Source: Tetracladium setigerum (taxonomy: Eukaryota > Ascomycota > Leotiomycetes > Helotiales). From it: a stretch of 64,000 bases of DNA. The position numbers and the translations under genes were made by a program. The notes beneath the pieces were generated by a model, which ran no database searches, had not been told where the DNA came from, and worked only from the letters and a program-made list of their open reading frames with translations. The stretch is taken from NCBI GenBank assembly GCA_031472005.1, contig PZJY01000009.1, forward strand, positions 62,001 through 126,000, read 5' to 3'. Positions 12,705 through 24,639 of the stretch are shown piece after piece; positions within the stretch are counted from its first letter, which is position 1; every line of letters starts with the position of its first letter.

Positions 12705-13785
12705 TCAACAACACCCACCTCTTCTTCTCCTACTTCCACCACTCAAGGTAAAAACTTCCTCCCATTCCCTCATCCCACCCAGTGTACCCCCTCCAACACC
12801 CCACCCAGGTTTCTTCTTCCTCCTCCTCGGCGCACCATCCTCCATCGTCATCCCACTCTTCACACTGGCCCCATCACCGCCATCCATCCCACCATACCCA
12901 TCACCATATTGAATCCCACTATTAGGATCATCAGGATCGATCTCCCCCAGCTCAATCTTCGTCAGTATCATACGTGCCAGCCGGTTAAATATCTCATCTA
13001 CATTCTCCCCCGACAGCGCCGACACTTCCACCGATACTGGAATTAGCGACGAAGATGCCCAATTCGATGCTTCCGACGCAGAAACCTCCCTTCCATCCGG
13101 CGCAATCGTCGCGCGTAACTGGCTTCCTAATCCCAGATTTGAATTATTCGCTGGCGAACCCGTCGGTAATGAACCCTGTGGGAATTGGGAACTTTTGCTT
13201 GACACGCTGGATGGTGTTGCTGGTGGATGAGAGGACGAAACATCTATCAGGGTACCGTTATCTGCCAGGTCAACCTTGTTGCCTACAAGCATGAGGGTGA
13301 GATTCGGGGAGGCGAGTGCGCGTGCGTCGTTGACGAAAGAAGGGAGAGAGGTGAATGTGTTGTGGGATGTGATGTCGTACACGAGGATTGCGCCGGCGGC
13401 GCCACGGTAGTAGGATCGCGAGACTGAGCGGAAGCGTTCGGTGCCTGCTGTGTCCCAGAGCTATAGGTAGCTATCAGTTAGCATTTGTTCCTTTCCGCAT
13501 CCTGATATCATGGTGGGGGAAAGGAGACGGGGGTGGTACTTGGAGTTTTATCCTCTTCCTTCTCGATCCCGTCCCAACTCTTATGATCTTACTCGCGAAC
13601 TCCACGCCGATTGTCTGTGATGATAGGACCCTCCATTCATTCTTCACGAAGCGGTGGAGGAGACAGGATCTGGGAAATAGCTATCAGTGGGGTTGTTCTG
13701 CATCGGGGGATTCGGGGAAATCGCCAACTTACTTCCCACTTCCACTTGGACCGAGTAGAATAATCTTCGCGAGATAGTCGTACAT
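12705..13785 (-). CDS. Rab4-type small GTPase with an internal Ser/Pro-rich insertion
   Basis: Three exons (13785-13733, 13669-13540, 13460-12705) join in frame to 312 residues. The P-loop GPSGSGKS lies at residues 12-19, the switch II WDTAG at 63-67, NKVD at 122-125 and the SAL motif near 208. The protein ends in Cys-Cys, the expected geranylgeranylation site, so it should be membrane-anchored. Rab4/Ypt4 proteins act in early endosome sorting and recycling. It is unusually long for a Rab: about 55 extra Ser/Pro-rich residues lie between NKVD and SAL, and a Gly- and Lys/Arg-rich tail precedes the cysteines. The start is the first ATG directly before the conserved YDYLAKIILLG segment. The neighbour at 14299 is divergently transcribed. 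Confidence 0.88.
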
Positions 13786-14298
13786 ACTCCCCAACTCCTG
13801 CATCATTTCCATCAGCTCTGTTTTATTTTCGACGGTTCGTTGTAATCTTTCTTCCACTAACCTGGTCCCGCGCTGTCGCGGCCGAGTCTTCGCTCGCCGC
13901 AGAATTCCGCCGTGGGCGAGCCATGTTGGTGGGTGTATGTGTCTCTGCTGGTGGTTGTGTCGCGTGCGAGCTATCGCATTGGGAATGTCACTGATCCTTA
14001 TGTGGTTGTGGTGGTAGTGGTGGTGGTGGGTTGTGTTTATTCCGATGCGCGAAGTCGTCACGCTGGAATTCCAAGATAAGAGACATCTGCTGCCGCTGTC
14101 GTTGTTGTCGGTGTTTGATGGACAGTGCACCGAACTGGGCTGGGCTAGCCTGCTTTGGGGCAGAGTTGAGGTGAGGTGAGGTGAATGAACCGCCGTGGAC
14201 CGAGGCTATGGGAACACCATTTATATCACAAGATATTTCTTTTGTTTCAACTTTATATTTCAGAACAACTGTACAATACTATCAATCAATATCTCAAA
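13786..14298. promoter_or_regulatory. Shared divergent promoter, Rab GTPase / short-chain dehydrogenase
   Basis: The spacer separates two divergent starts by 513 bp. It includes a stretch of CAC/GTG triplet-like repeats at 13995-14035 and a TATA-like AT-rich run at about 14220-14260, close to the dehydrogenase start. An open frame continues upstream of the GTPase ATG on the minus strand to 14130, but its His-rich sequence does not look like Rab protein. It is treated as leader. Confidence 0.5.
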
Positions 14299-15391
14299 AT
14301 GAAGATTGAAGGCCGCACATTTGTTATTTCAGGAGGGTGAGTTAGGTTTGCTTACGATGTGACCGGAACTCACTGACACAGAATTCAGGGCATCTGGTCT
14401 TGGCCGAGCATGTGTCGAAGACCTCTGTAGCAAGGGAGGTTATGTTGCCGTTCTTGACATGAACGAGGAGCTCGCCACCGAGTTGGTCAAGGAAATTGGT
14501 GGTGGGAAGACCAAGTTTTTCAAGTGTAACGTTCTCGAAACGGAGAGTGTTGAAGCGGCAGTCAAGGGAGCTGTGGAGTGGGCGAAGGAGACTGGGAAGA
14601 ATATTGGAGGTGTAATTGCTGCCGCTGGAGTTGGATTACCCTCAAGAGTATGCTTATTTATTTATCCATTTGGAGCTATCTATGGTCTCCAATAATGGGG
14701 GATGCTACCACGGAGTTTGGAGCATTTGGCTAACCAATGTCCTCATAGATCCTTGACAGAGATAACAACCCCTTCTCCTTGGAAGATTTCGAGTTTGTCA
14801 TGAACGTCAACGTTCGAGGAACGATAGATCTAGTTCGTCAAGTCCTCCCTCATATGGCAAAAGCAGATCCAGTTGGCGAAGATGGAGAGAGAGGGATTGT
14901 CATCATGGTCGCATCAGCAGCTGCTTTCGAAGGACAACCAGGTCAAGGTCAGATTCCTAGATTCATTCTCGTCCTGAACTTTGAGCTATTATTGACGTAT
15001 CTATTCCTACTTAGTCGCATACGCTGCATCGAAAGGAGCACTGGTGTCTTTGACGTTACCGATGACCCGTGATCTGGCGAGAAATGGCATCCGAGTTGTC
15101 ACCATCGCGCCAAGTTTATTCGATTCGAATATGACTGCTATGATGTCCGACAAAGTACGAGCGAGTTTGAAGAGAGTCATGGAATTTCCAGGTAATTAGT
15201 TATTCTCTCTTTACATTGCTTGTGATATTTTTTTGTGAGTGATCACATGCTAATTCATGGCCAACACCACAGTGAGAGCCGGACGGCCGCATGAATTTGC
15301 GTCGCTGGTCACCCAGAGCATCGAGAACGTCATGCTGAACGGTGTTGTTTTGAGACTTGATGGTGGGATGAGAATGCCTAGCAAGCTGTAA
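14299..15391 (+). CDS. Short-chain dehydrogenase/reductase, 3-hydroxyacyl-CoA dehydrogenase type 2 (HSD10) like
   Basis: Five exons (14299-14336, 14389-14647, 14749-14947, 15015-15191, 15273-15391) give 263 residues, the normal length for this family. The cofactor motif GGASGLGR is near the N-terminus, split by intron 1. An NVNVRGT segment, a serine in IMVASAAAFEG and the catalytic pair YAASK follow in the expected order. An aspartate at the end of beta strand 2 (VAVLDMN) favours NAD over NADP. The family oxidises 3-hydroxyacyl-CoA in mitochondrial branched-chain and fatty acid breakdown. An obvious mitochondrial presequence is not seen, since the protein starts directly at the Rossmann fold. 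Substrate assignment is by family resemblance only. Other classical SDR activities remain possible. Confidence 0.88.
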
Positions 15392-16407
15392 GATGTATGA
15401 TAACTCTAAAATATCAGTGTGTGTTAGTATTATAGTGTTTGAGCAAGTTGATAACCTCTCATCACTCCTCGTGCTTGAGGCAATCAAATTCTCTTTACGA
15501 GTGCGATATAGTTTTACAACGTTGTCTTTCACGAATGCAAAAGTAAGGTATTTGATGAAGAATGCCATGCACTTTTCTGGAAGGGAGGAGCGAAACCTCG
15601 AGGGTGAGCAGTTGAGAGAAGGGACATTTGTAGTTCAACATCACATGACCTACACGTGAAGCATTTCAGGTCCTACCAGGGACCTGCATCCTTCTAGAAG
15701 CCGCTTGGAATTCACCACCTCGAACAAGTCTTTCGCAACAACCTCCCACATTTCATGCCAACCAAGGTGGTCAGTGACTCTTTTGCTGTACTGATCTACG
15801 TCTACTGGTCAACGACGGTTAATAATCTCCTAACAGCTCAGCCCTATCCGTTGTCCATCCAACTTCCTAAAGCATCACGGCGTACTTGAAGTCTCACCAC
15901 CTCGACAAACCTCCACCCCCTCTAGAACAAGCTTCTGCTCCCCTTTTTCTATTCCTTTTGCGAGATGGCGCATAATCCCTCAACCTCTAAACCTCCACAA
16001 CGCTCGAAGAGCATTAGCATCTCGTCTCATCTTTCACCCGCCCAATCAACACACTCTAGTCAGGTTCGCTTAACCTCGCTAGGCTGAGAGGCTGAACATT
16101 CGCAGCAATCAGACGGAGCGACTCCTGCAAGTTCACGGGATAGAAGTAAATTGAAATGAGCAACTCCTGACTTTCTCCCGTGGGCCGCTTTCATTCAACT
16201 CGGTGAGACGAGGGGGGAGGAGAGGAGGAGTTGACTTGGTCATATATCTGACCCGTGATGACCTCTTTCTTTTCTTTCGTTTTGCTTCGCCCTCTGCTCA
16301 TGTTTTGTCCGTTTTAATCCCCAAAACTCACTCGTCTTTGTTTATTACTCGCCCCAGTCTCTCGTTTCCGTGCTACATATCATATCAGTAACTTTAACTT
16401 TTGCCAA
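15392..16407. other. Spacer between dehydrogenase and membrane protein genes
   Basis: One kilobase without a convincing gene. Frames at 15200-15568 (minus) and 15393-15659 (plus) overlap the 3' end of the dehydrogenase gene and have no family resemblance. The final part before 16408 is pyrimidine-rich, as is common in fungal promoters. Confidence 0.55.
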
Positions 16408-18009
16408 ATGACGACCTCGTCGCGCTTTCCGCGTCTCTCATTTCTCCTCTTCTTCGCGACATCACAATTAATTCCTGGAGTAGTCTCCGCTGGATTCAGA
16501 CAGTGCTACTATCCTGATGGTTCAATACCAACAGACATCATCTACACGGCCTGTAACAGTGGACCAGGCCATTCGGGATGCTGTGATTCCTACTACCGGG
16601 ACGTCTGTCAAGACAATGGTCTCTGCTTCTACGGAAGTTCCACTACAAACAACACCTACCGCGCAACCTGCACAGATCGAACATGGAAAGATCCTGCCTG
16701 TCCCCAGATCTGTTTAGAGGGTAATAAAACCCTTCTCATTGTCATTCCCGACACACAGCAAATTCCCTCTCTTTTAATACAAAACCAATACTGACTTTCT
16801 CTCTCAATCACCCAGGCCATGCAGACGAATGGGTCTGGACAACCCTTGCTCCTCCAAATCCGACGGCTCCGACCTCACATACGCTTGCGGATTCCGTGAT
16901 CCCGATAGCAATGCGCAACGAGGCGCAAACTGCTCAGCAGGAGCTACCAAGTACTCCAATATCTTCCGCACCGAAGCCACCTCCACCACAAAAGCAACAC
17001 GCTACACCGAACCGCCATCAGTCGATCCGAAGCTCTTCACCGTCTACACAGAGACATACACCACGAAAGCAACAGCATTTAACTACTTCACTACACTGAC
17101 CACGACGTGGGAGAGTACCATCACATCTGCGCTAAAACAGGAGGGCGAAACATCAAGTGGCGGACGAACAGCAACCGGCTCCCAAGGTGGCTTCCAATCC
17201 TCCACCTCCCTACCATCCTCACCCTCAAACTCCGCCTCCGCAGCCCCAGCAGCATCCTCCTCCCCCTCCCCCGCCGTTCTCGGGGCGCCATAGGCGGCGC
17301 TGTCGTCGTTATCGCCGCACTAGCAGGTCTCTTAATCTTCCTCCGCAAGAAGCGCGCCTCCCAAAACAAAGCCGGAGAAAGAATCCAATCCCCCACCAAC
17401 ATCCCACCACCAGCCAACGGTCCCGTAGGCGCAGACCAAGTCGTTGCGTACGAAGCTCCAGCCAATGAAGCAGCCGCTGGTGCCGGTGGAACATTCGCGC
17501 CAGATAAGAAATACCTGTATATGCCACCGGGAAATCCAGCGCCGAATACGTATGAGATGAGTAATACGACTCCTCATTCTGCTGGGCAGGTGTGGAATAA
17601 TGGACAGAATGGTGGTGCGTATGAGATGAGCTCCACGGGCGAGAAGAGATATGTAGCCGAAGTGAGTGGGGAGAATTCGCCGTATCAACAACATTCTCCA
17701 TATCCTCCTCCACCACCACAGCAGTATCAGCAACAGCAGCAGCAATATCACCAGCAATACCAACAGCAACAACCACAAGGCTGGCCATCTCCGGGTTCAA
17801 CAGTCAGTCCACTCTCCCCGGCACCAGCATACGGAAATGGAAATAGTCAGCATTTGGCACCGGGATATCCCACGGCGGCCGTGGAGATGGATGGGAGTGA
17901 TTATGCACCTAGTAGACCGACGACTGCGCATGGAAATGGGAGTGTTAATGGGGCACAAGGAGTTGGGAGTGTGAATTCAAGGGGGAATATGGGTGTTGGT
18001 AATGCTTAG
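16408..18009 (+). CDS. Secreted Cys-rich, Ser/Thr-rich, single-pass membrane protein (wall sensor-like), apparent frameshifts
   Basis: Exon 1 (16408-16720) encodes a signal peptide of about 28 residues and a Cys-rich domain beginning FRQCYYPDG, with CCDSYY and CTDRTW motifs as in a fungal extracellular family. Exon 2 starts at 16816. It continues the Cys-rich domain (NPCSSKSDGSDLTYACG), then a Ser/Thr/Pro-rich stalk, one membrane helix (GAIGGAVVVIAALAGLLIF) and a Gln/Pro-rich cytoplasmic tail ending in VGNA. Exon 2 uses three frames in turn. The breaks sit near a G3 run (16831-16833) and at a G4 run (17282-17285). One added base at each makes 1,509 coding bases, 502 residues. Sequencing undercalls are therefore likelier than a pseudogene. 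The role resembles stress-sensing wall proteins, but no partner is known. The first break is placed only approximately. Confidence 0.72.
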
Positions 18010-18686
18010 TTTTAATAAGTCATGTTGAGGGAAATGGATCGGTGATCTGGTGGTAGGGGAAGAAAGTTGAAGGAAGGAAAGAAAGAATGATTGTCATCAA
18101 AATGTGGGTTTCAAGGGCTCGGGATGGGTAGGTAATTTGGGAATTGGAATTTCAATTGCCGGCGTTCTTTTTGGGTGTGCAGTTGAAATATGTACCTAGG
18201 CATGGGAGAATTTTAAGTGTTAAATATGCTACTTCTTGCTAGTCCTGTGATTTTGTCTTCATTTTTTTCTGCGTTGCTATTTACTGTACGACTGCTGCCG
18301 AGTGCGGGTTTCCTTCCATCTTCCCCACGGAGTTTTGCATCAGATGTCTTGCAGACTCACAGACCTACTACGTATGTATCCCCTTTCTAAAGTAACGCCT
18401 TTTTGCTAACAACCAGGTGCACAAATCCTAGTCAACGAGATCTATCTATTCCACATTATACTAACTGCGCGTGTCAATGCTATCGTAATACTACGAGACA
18501 AGTGTAATTCCCCTCTCTCTTTCTGTCTTGGCTTCGTCCTATCATACACAAGGTCTTTCTTGAGGTACTTACGCAATCACAATTCATCGTTCAATCCTCC
18601 TCGTCTGTACTTACTCTGAATACAATTTTCACGCTCGTTTCCCCCTCCACCCTCCATCTTTCTGCGTCACTCCACTCCTGATTTGC
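18010..18686. other. Convergent 3' spacer
   Basis: The spacer lies between the 3' ends of the membrane protein gene and the large minus-strand gene. No open frame of interest is present. One TACTGTA heptamer occurs at 18282. Confidence 0.55.
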
Positions 18687-21600
18687 TTATTTCTGCTCCT
18701 CGATATCATTATCGTGTCCTCCATCTGACTCGTTATCAGTTTGTTCCTCGTCATTTTCGTCATGCACCTCAGTGTCATTCTCATCGTTTTGGCTCATGTG
18801 TTCTTCGTCTTCCTCCTCCCCTTCTTCCTCTCCATCTTCACCCGCGTCATCTTCATCCGCATCATCCGCACCATCGTCATTTTTACCATTTCCACCCTTG
18901 CCTAGTTCAGGATGAGGATACGACTCAACAGGAGGTGCTCTCAACCCCGCAACCTGTCCACCACCACCAGTATTACCACCACCCGATGATGTAAGGACAA
19001 CTCCAATTTTCGTCGTCATCTTCATCTTATACGTAGCAGCTGCTTTAACCTGCACTTTCGCCATACTCAAACCCTTAGACTGGGATCTAGACTTCTGTCC
19101 TTTTCTCGACAAGGTTCGAGAGTTCGATTTCGCCTTCTTCTCAGAAGATGTCGACTGCACGGATTTCGAACGGAGTCGTGACGAAGCTGGAGCGGCTGAG
19201 ATAGACATCTGGCGAGTTTGGCGACAAGTTGGTTGAGGGTTTGGATTTGTTGATGGGTTTTTGAGGGACTTTGATACGGGTGCGGCTATCGAGGAGATCG
19301 GGTTCGATGTTGATGATGCAACTGCAGTATCAAGAACAGATTCTACATCAATACCACCAAAACCAGTCATACTTGCAGATCGAGAAGATCTCCTTGAAGA
19401 GGCCGAAGGGCCAGCAATGCCTAGTTCAAGAAGTTCATAAGAACCTACTATGTGTTTGGCTCTCTTTGATGGACGCGAGGACTCGAGGATATTCGTTGCA
19501 GCGGCAGCATCTTCTTCGATCTTTAACGTCGTGCTCTCCACACCTACTCCTGCACTTCTCTTTCTTGATTGTATAGGTGACAAGGTGCGAGGTCGAGTAC
19601 GAGGAAGATCGGAACCTGAATTCAGACCAGCAATTTGTTCTTCAATTCCTGGATTACCCGCACCTTTGTTCGGTAGTTGATGGCGGCGACCAGAAAAATG
19701 AGGCGTGGCATCGAGAGCAATGAGTTCACGGTTGCTGATTACATGTTTTGCTCGCTTCGTTGGTTGTTTCGTAACTTCAGCGATATTCTCAGCTATGGTA
19801 TTTTCAGCAGGGGTATCGGTTTCGCTGTGTCCCCTCTTTGATGGGTGTGAAGGAGATCGAGAGGTAGAAACCTGTCCCATGGTGTTATTTTCTTGTGAAG
19901 TGGCAACCTCTTCATTTCGAACACCAGTACTTTCTTGTGGTACTGGAGGCATAGCATTCGAAGGACTGAAATGCAAGGGATTGGCCATTTGTGGATTATG
20001 AATCCGGGCTTCACTTCTCGTAGGAGAATCTTGACGGGAAGTGAGATCAGCAGTGAGACCAAGTTCTCTGACTTCTTGAGAGTTCATGGCGTCTGCTTCT
20101 CTGATACGTTTCGTTGGTAGACTTTGAGTGCTGTCTGCTGCATGATCAATGTCGGTCGTGGCTTGTCGCTTTGCAGGAATGTTTGGACCGATGGCTGTTT
20201 TGATAGATGGAAAAAACTGCTGCGCGAGACGTCGATATGAGGTGGGTATGGTATCGACATACGGGCGTTCTTGAGAACTGGCACGCTTCTTTGAAGGACT
20301 CAGGATCAGGTTTGTTGAACCCTCGATGCTTGTGGGTTGTTGTCTGCTTGGAGAATTTTCGTCTATCAAAGAAACTGGCTGTGCTGGACGGGTAGGCGGC
20401 CTAGAAGGGGTTTCAATATCAACACCAGAGTTGTCAACATCGTCGATATCGTATGGCAGCTCTGGAGGAGTGAGGGAATTGTCTTTTTCTGTTGATGGTG
20501 GGGTCTCAGACATGGGGCCTCCTTCCATATTGGTTTTCTCTTGCGGAAAAACGACAGCTGCATCAGTTCCCTTTTCTGGCGGACTTATTGTAGCGACGCT
20601 TCTCTGGTATTGGGCATGTGTAGATTGTTTTGGAGGTGAAGATTCGAGATTTATGGCCTCTCCAGGTCGTGATGGGGATTCCGCTAGGTGTTTCTTCTTC
20701 ATAGATGAACGGGGAGGGGCGCCAAGAGTAATAGCAACATCATGCTTTACCAGTTGTGGAGTTAGAGGAATGGCGGAGCTGGACGATGGGCCTGAGCCTC
20801 TTCGATAGTTGCATGGTGGTTGGTTGGTGGCTCCGGACAAAGATGAGAAGCCAGGCACAGAGTCCTTGGAGTTGATATCCTCTCTCTTTTGTTGAGAACG
20901 GATACCACCATCCTTTTCCTTGTCCATAAGTGTTGACGGTTCGGATTCAGTTTCATCAGGATCCACGTTATCTTCCTCCTGCAAAGAAATGGCAGCGATA
21001 TTCTTACCCTTGTTCGGCGAAATCGCTGCTTGCGCAGGCTCCGGTTCAAGATCGTCTGATCCAAATTCTGATTCCTGATCCTCATCTTCAGGTTCATCTT
21101 CGCTGTCACATGATGGCAAGTCATCAGGCTCTGGTGTTCCATCCTGTACTCTAACCCTACGAGCTCCTCTCATTCCTCCACCTCCCGATCTTGCTGCCTT
21201 TCGATCTCGTCTCAATCTTGCCGCCCGCTTTTTTCAGCCCGAGATTTCCAGCGCATTGCAAGTTTATTCAAACCTCCACCAACAACCCCGGTGGGCGAAA
21301 ACACAAATGGTCTCAACTTTGGATGCACAGGTTCTGGCATGCCTACACCGATATTTCCCATCGCGTATCTATAATCACCCAGAGGGCCACGGTATGTATT
21401 GGGATTACTGACGAAAGGGATAGGAACGCCGTTGAAGTGATGGGAGGGTGCTAGCACCACACTTGACCAGTATTCCGCCATAAAGGGCTCGGCTGTTGGT
21501 AGATCGTCGACGGCAAGAGGGTCTTCGTCAGGATCTGGGGATCCAGATACTTGTCCAGCTTTAGCCTGTGAGGCGGGAGTCTTTTTGCGTTGAGCGATTC

Positions 21601-22615
21601 GCGCAAGAGCTGCGGTCGCGTCTCCTTCTTCGAGATTGTTCTTCTTGGTTTCCGCGGTCCAATCTGGCTCTGAGGGATATGGATTGTCCCTACTTCCTAA
21701 CTTCGCGCTTCTAAGACTCAAGATGTGAGCGTCAAACTGCTCTTTGTACTGAAGGATCTGCGTGCTGCGATCAGGAGAGACCACCTCGAGGAGGCTGTCT
21801 ACTGGAATGCCTGATACGAATCGTTTCTCCTTGTAGCCCCAACCAAACATCTTCGCAGACACCTCACTTCCGATTGGTGCACCGTGATTCTCTGCCCAGA
21901 ACTGGACATGTTCTTCCGAAACGCCATTGATACGCAAGCAATGCTTCCAATCTCTATCTGCAGTCTTGAGAGTTTGAGAAGCTGAGTCGTAGAAGTACAT
22001 TTGCATGCTCTCGAAGTATACCTCAGTACGCTCTTTTTTCTTTACCAACAGCCACTCATGCAAATTGAAACCCGTCGGCCGATCGGCACGTTTCGAGAAT
22101 CCAATGCTGAGAATTTCAAAGTAATCTGCGATGGGAGTAAACAGGTCTTGGCGGCATTCTCGAACCGCGGCGTCGATGATCTCCCACGCACAGTCTCGTC
22201 CATGTTCAGCTGATGCCGTAGTTGAAAGGAGAAGATTCTTGTTATGCCAGCTTTTAAGGATAGTTTCGCAGTTTATTCTGTGCTGAGGATTTGCCTGTAC
22301 ACCGTCCACCGGGAAGTGCTATGAGATCAATCAGCGTGGGTTTCTCTTCAATGGGAAGTTGAACTCACGAATGCTACAAAGTTCTGCAAGAATGATCGAG
22401 GAGCTCGCAAAACATCTCCAGACGGCATCAAGTTGATCTTGGTGCTATTTGCAGATATATTAGCCACCTTCTCGCAGTCATCGGCGTGTTGCAACCTCTG
22501 TGGTCGTGGGATAAGGGCAAAATTCATTCACGGCAATAACAAACGTCCGCCATGAAGTGAATGAGGCTTACCTGGGTTTGTCGCGTTCGCGATACATCTC
22601 TGCCAAACTCGCCAT
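18687..22615 (-). CDS. Large uncharacterised protein with conserved N-terminal region and acidic disordered tail
   Basis: Exons are 22615-22572, 22495-22369 and 22318-18687. The N-terminal 400 residues are well mixed in composition and look folded (for example the segment DRDWKHCLRINGVSEEHVQF), followed by a GPLGDYRYAMGN motif. A basic Lys/Arg/Ala block comes next. The rest, some 800 residues, is low-complexity Ser/Pro/Glu sequence with two recurring motifs that both contain a KRAKH core. It ends in about 60 mostly acidic residues. The frame breaks at an A6 run (T6 at 21229-21234 on the plus strand). One added A restores the basic block and gives 3,804 coding bases, 1,267 residues. I do not recognise a family. 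Basic patches plus an acidic tail would suit a nuclear or chromatin protein, which is inference only. Confidence 0.7.
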
Positions 22616-23960
22616 CTTGAGTCGATGGTTTCGTTGGGTTGCTTAGGTAGGGTCCCTCACTGTTGGCTGAAATAATTGATGCGAGAGATGTTGAAGTTGG
22701 AGCTATTGAGAGCAGCCGCAGTTCTCTAGGATTTTTGTTTTTCCGACCTCCGGATTATTATTTCACCTTTCACCTGTGAATCTGTGGATAATCCAAAATA
22801 GATGGTGATGTGAAGAAGGCCGGTGGGAATAGGAAGTGTGGAGAGGTTGCTTCCTCTCGTATGAAGTGTACTGTACAGAAGGTATTTAGACAGGCACGGT
22901 TTCGGAATGAGAGAACCCTGATCAAATAATAAAGGTCGCAGACAAAAGAATCATGCAGAGATCATGAAGATGGTATTGTCAACTTTCTTTTGTACAAAGC
23001 CTTGGTAAATGATCCTAAAGAGTGTTTGGCCCCACCAAGATGCCGTAGGATTGGGGAGGAAAACTGAGTGAATCTCCTTAAGAACTGATGTGCCAGGAAT
23101 TGTGACGGTCATTAGCTAACAAAGAGCGTATCAAAGTCTTCAAAACTCGTCATTAAGCTCCATTATTGCGGGCCCTATTAGCTTGTCCCACAATGTTAGT
23201 AAATAGTTCATTTAATAATAGTAGTCGATAGGGGGAACAGGGGGGTACATCAGATTACATGCGCCTTTTGCTCGTTACCTCTTAGACTGTTTTGAGTATG
23301 GGAACACGGTCCAGTAGATCCCAGAAAGCTTTTCGATGATCGATGGAAACATGATTGGTAGATCCGGGCTCAGCAATAGATTTTCCCTGTTATTATTTAG
23401 TAGCTGGGTCCGTTCTAGGAATATATTGTAGTAAAGACTTGCATCGAGAAAGGCTATGATTTTGGGGTAGGTCTTTACGATCCACCGCCTTCGCATCTTC
23501 AGCCCTGCAATCTAACAGTTGAGTATTGCTTGATATCAGCACCAGTAATATATTGCCACTCGAAAATTATCTGTCAATTGTCATAGCCCTTGGTGTTGTG
23601 TTGTTTATCTAAGGTATTGTAGATGTTCTTGGATATGGAAGAGGCCTAAATTCCAAGAATTTGTCAGTCAATCGCTTCGTTGGAGTGGAGTCAAAACAAA
23701 GGACGTTCGTTCTGTGAATGGGAGGACTTGATAATAGGCAACTATCAACATCGGTTCGCCATTATTGTAGATTAAAATTTTAACTAGGGTATCTAAAATC
23801 CTCGAGACGCCATTCCTTCATGGAAAGAGAACCATCCCACCACGTAAATAATTTCTCTCGTTCCGCTGTAATAATGTTTCACATTCCCCATATCCCAACA
23901 ACGTAGAGGAGAAAAACGTCTTTTATTATTGGGGATGCAAACCTTACTGCGTCAACTTAT
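22616..23960. other. AT-rich, probably decayed spacer
   Basis: After the 5' flank of the large gene the sequence becomes AT-rich with many stops in all frames. A 73-codon minus-strand frame at 23275-23496 has no recognisable family. The stretch begins the decayed island that runs to about 28.7 kb. No terminal repeats are visible. Confidence 0.5.
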
Positions 23961-24609
23961 TTAATTAGTGTGTGAATCTACAAAGATTGTGCACGAATCC
24001 TCCTTGCTTCTAGCTGTATTCTCAGAAGTCTCTCGATCAGAGCTTACAGCTCGCTTTGCGGCCTTCTTCGTCTTGCCCCCAGCTGATTTCTTGTCGGCTT
24101 ATGGGTTGTCTCCTGGTGGGTGTCTTGGGTGTCGTCGGTGCACAACTCCACAAAGACTGTTATCGATCTTGCCCCATGGAATTTCAGGATTGATGCCAGA
24201 CTCCTCACAGTAGTCGACCCAGATCAACTACGAATGAACGATTAGTTATGCTCAAGCAAACTCATCAAAAGTTTTGGCGATGGAGGCTCGAGAAAACCCG
24301 CTATATACATACCGCTGATTGAGCATTCAAATTCTGCTTGAAATCCCCAACGAAGTGAACGTCAAACCTCCCCTCCTGACTCAATTTTCCTTGTGCCGCG
24401 AGCGACAACAGGAGAGATGACCATTCCTTGTCATAGTAGTCCAGTCCTCTGAATCCACAAAGCTCCTTGAGATACTCGACGTCCTGGCTAAAGAACTCGC
24501 GGTAATTGCCTCCTCTGATCATCATGTTCGTTTTCATTGGAACTTGTTTTGGTGAATCTTCCTTCTTCTTTGGCGATTCCATCCTCGTGTTTAGTTGTTC
24601 CATCTTCAT
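23961..24609 (-). pseudogene. Small uncharacterised gene with an in-frame early stop
   Basis: Exon 1 (24609-24313) and exon 2 (from 24227) join in phase through a GTATGT donor and a TAG acceptor. They encode a 141-residue product that includes REFFSQDVEYLKELCGFRG and ALIWVDYCEESGINPEIPW. A TAA at 24101-24099 interrupts exon 2. The same frame then stays open for 45 further codons, beginning ADKKSAGGKTKKAAKRA and ending at a TAA at 23961. The Lys/Ala-rich downstream part looks like genuine coding sequence, so the ancestral codon was probably CAA. Function is unknown. The gene may still make the shorter product. Its first exon overlaps the antisense NB-ARC frame. Confidence 0.5.
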
Positions 24610-24639
24610 GTTCAGTGATTCCACCTTCGTTTTTGGTGA

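Noticed and set aside
18687..22309. Two separate genes of 842 and 365 codons
   Set aside because: The second frame has no ATG at its start and continues the first across an A-run. One added base yields one continuous protein.
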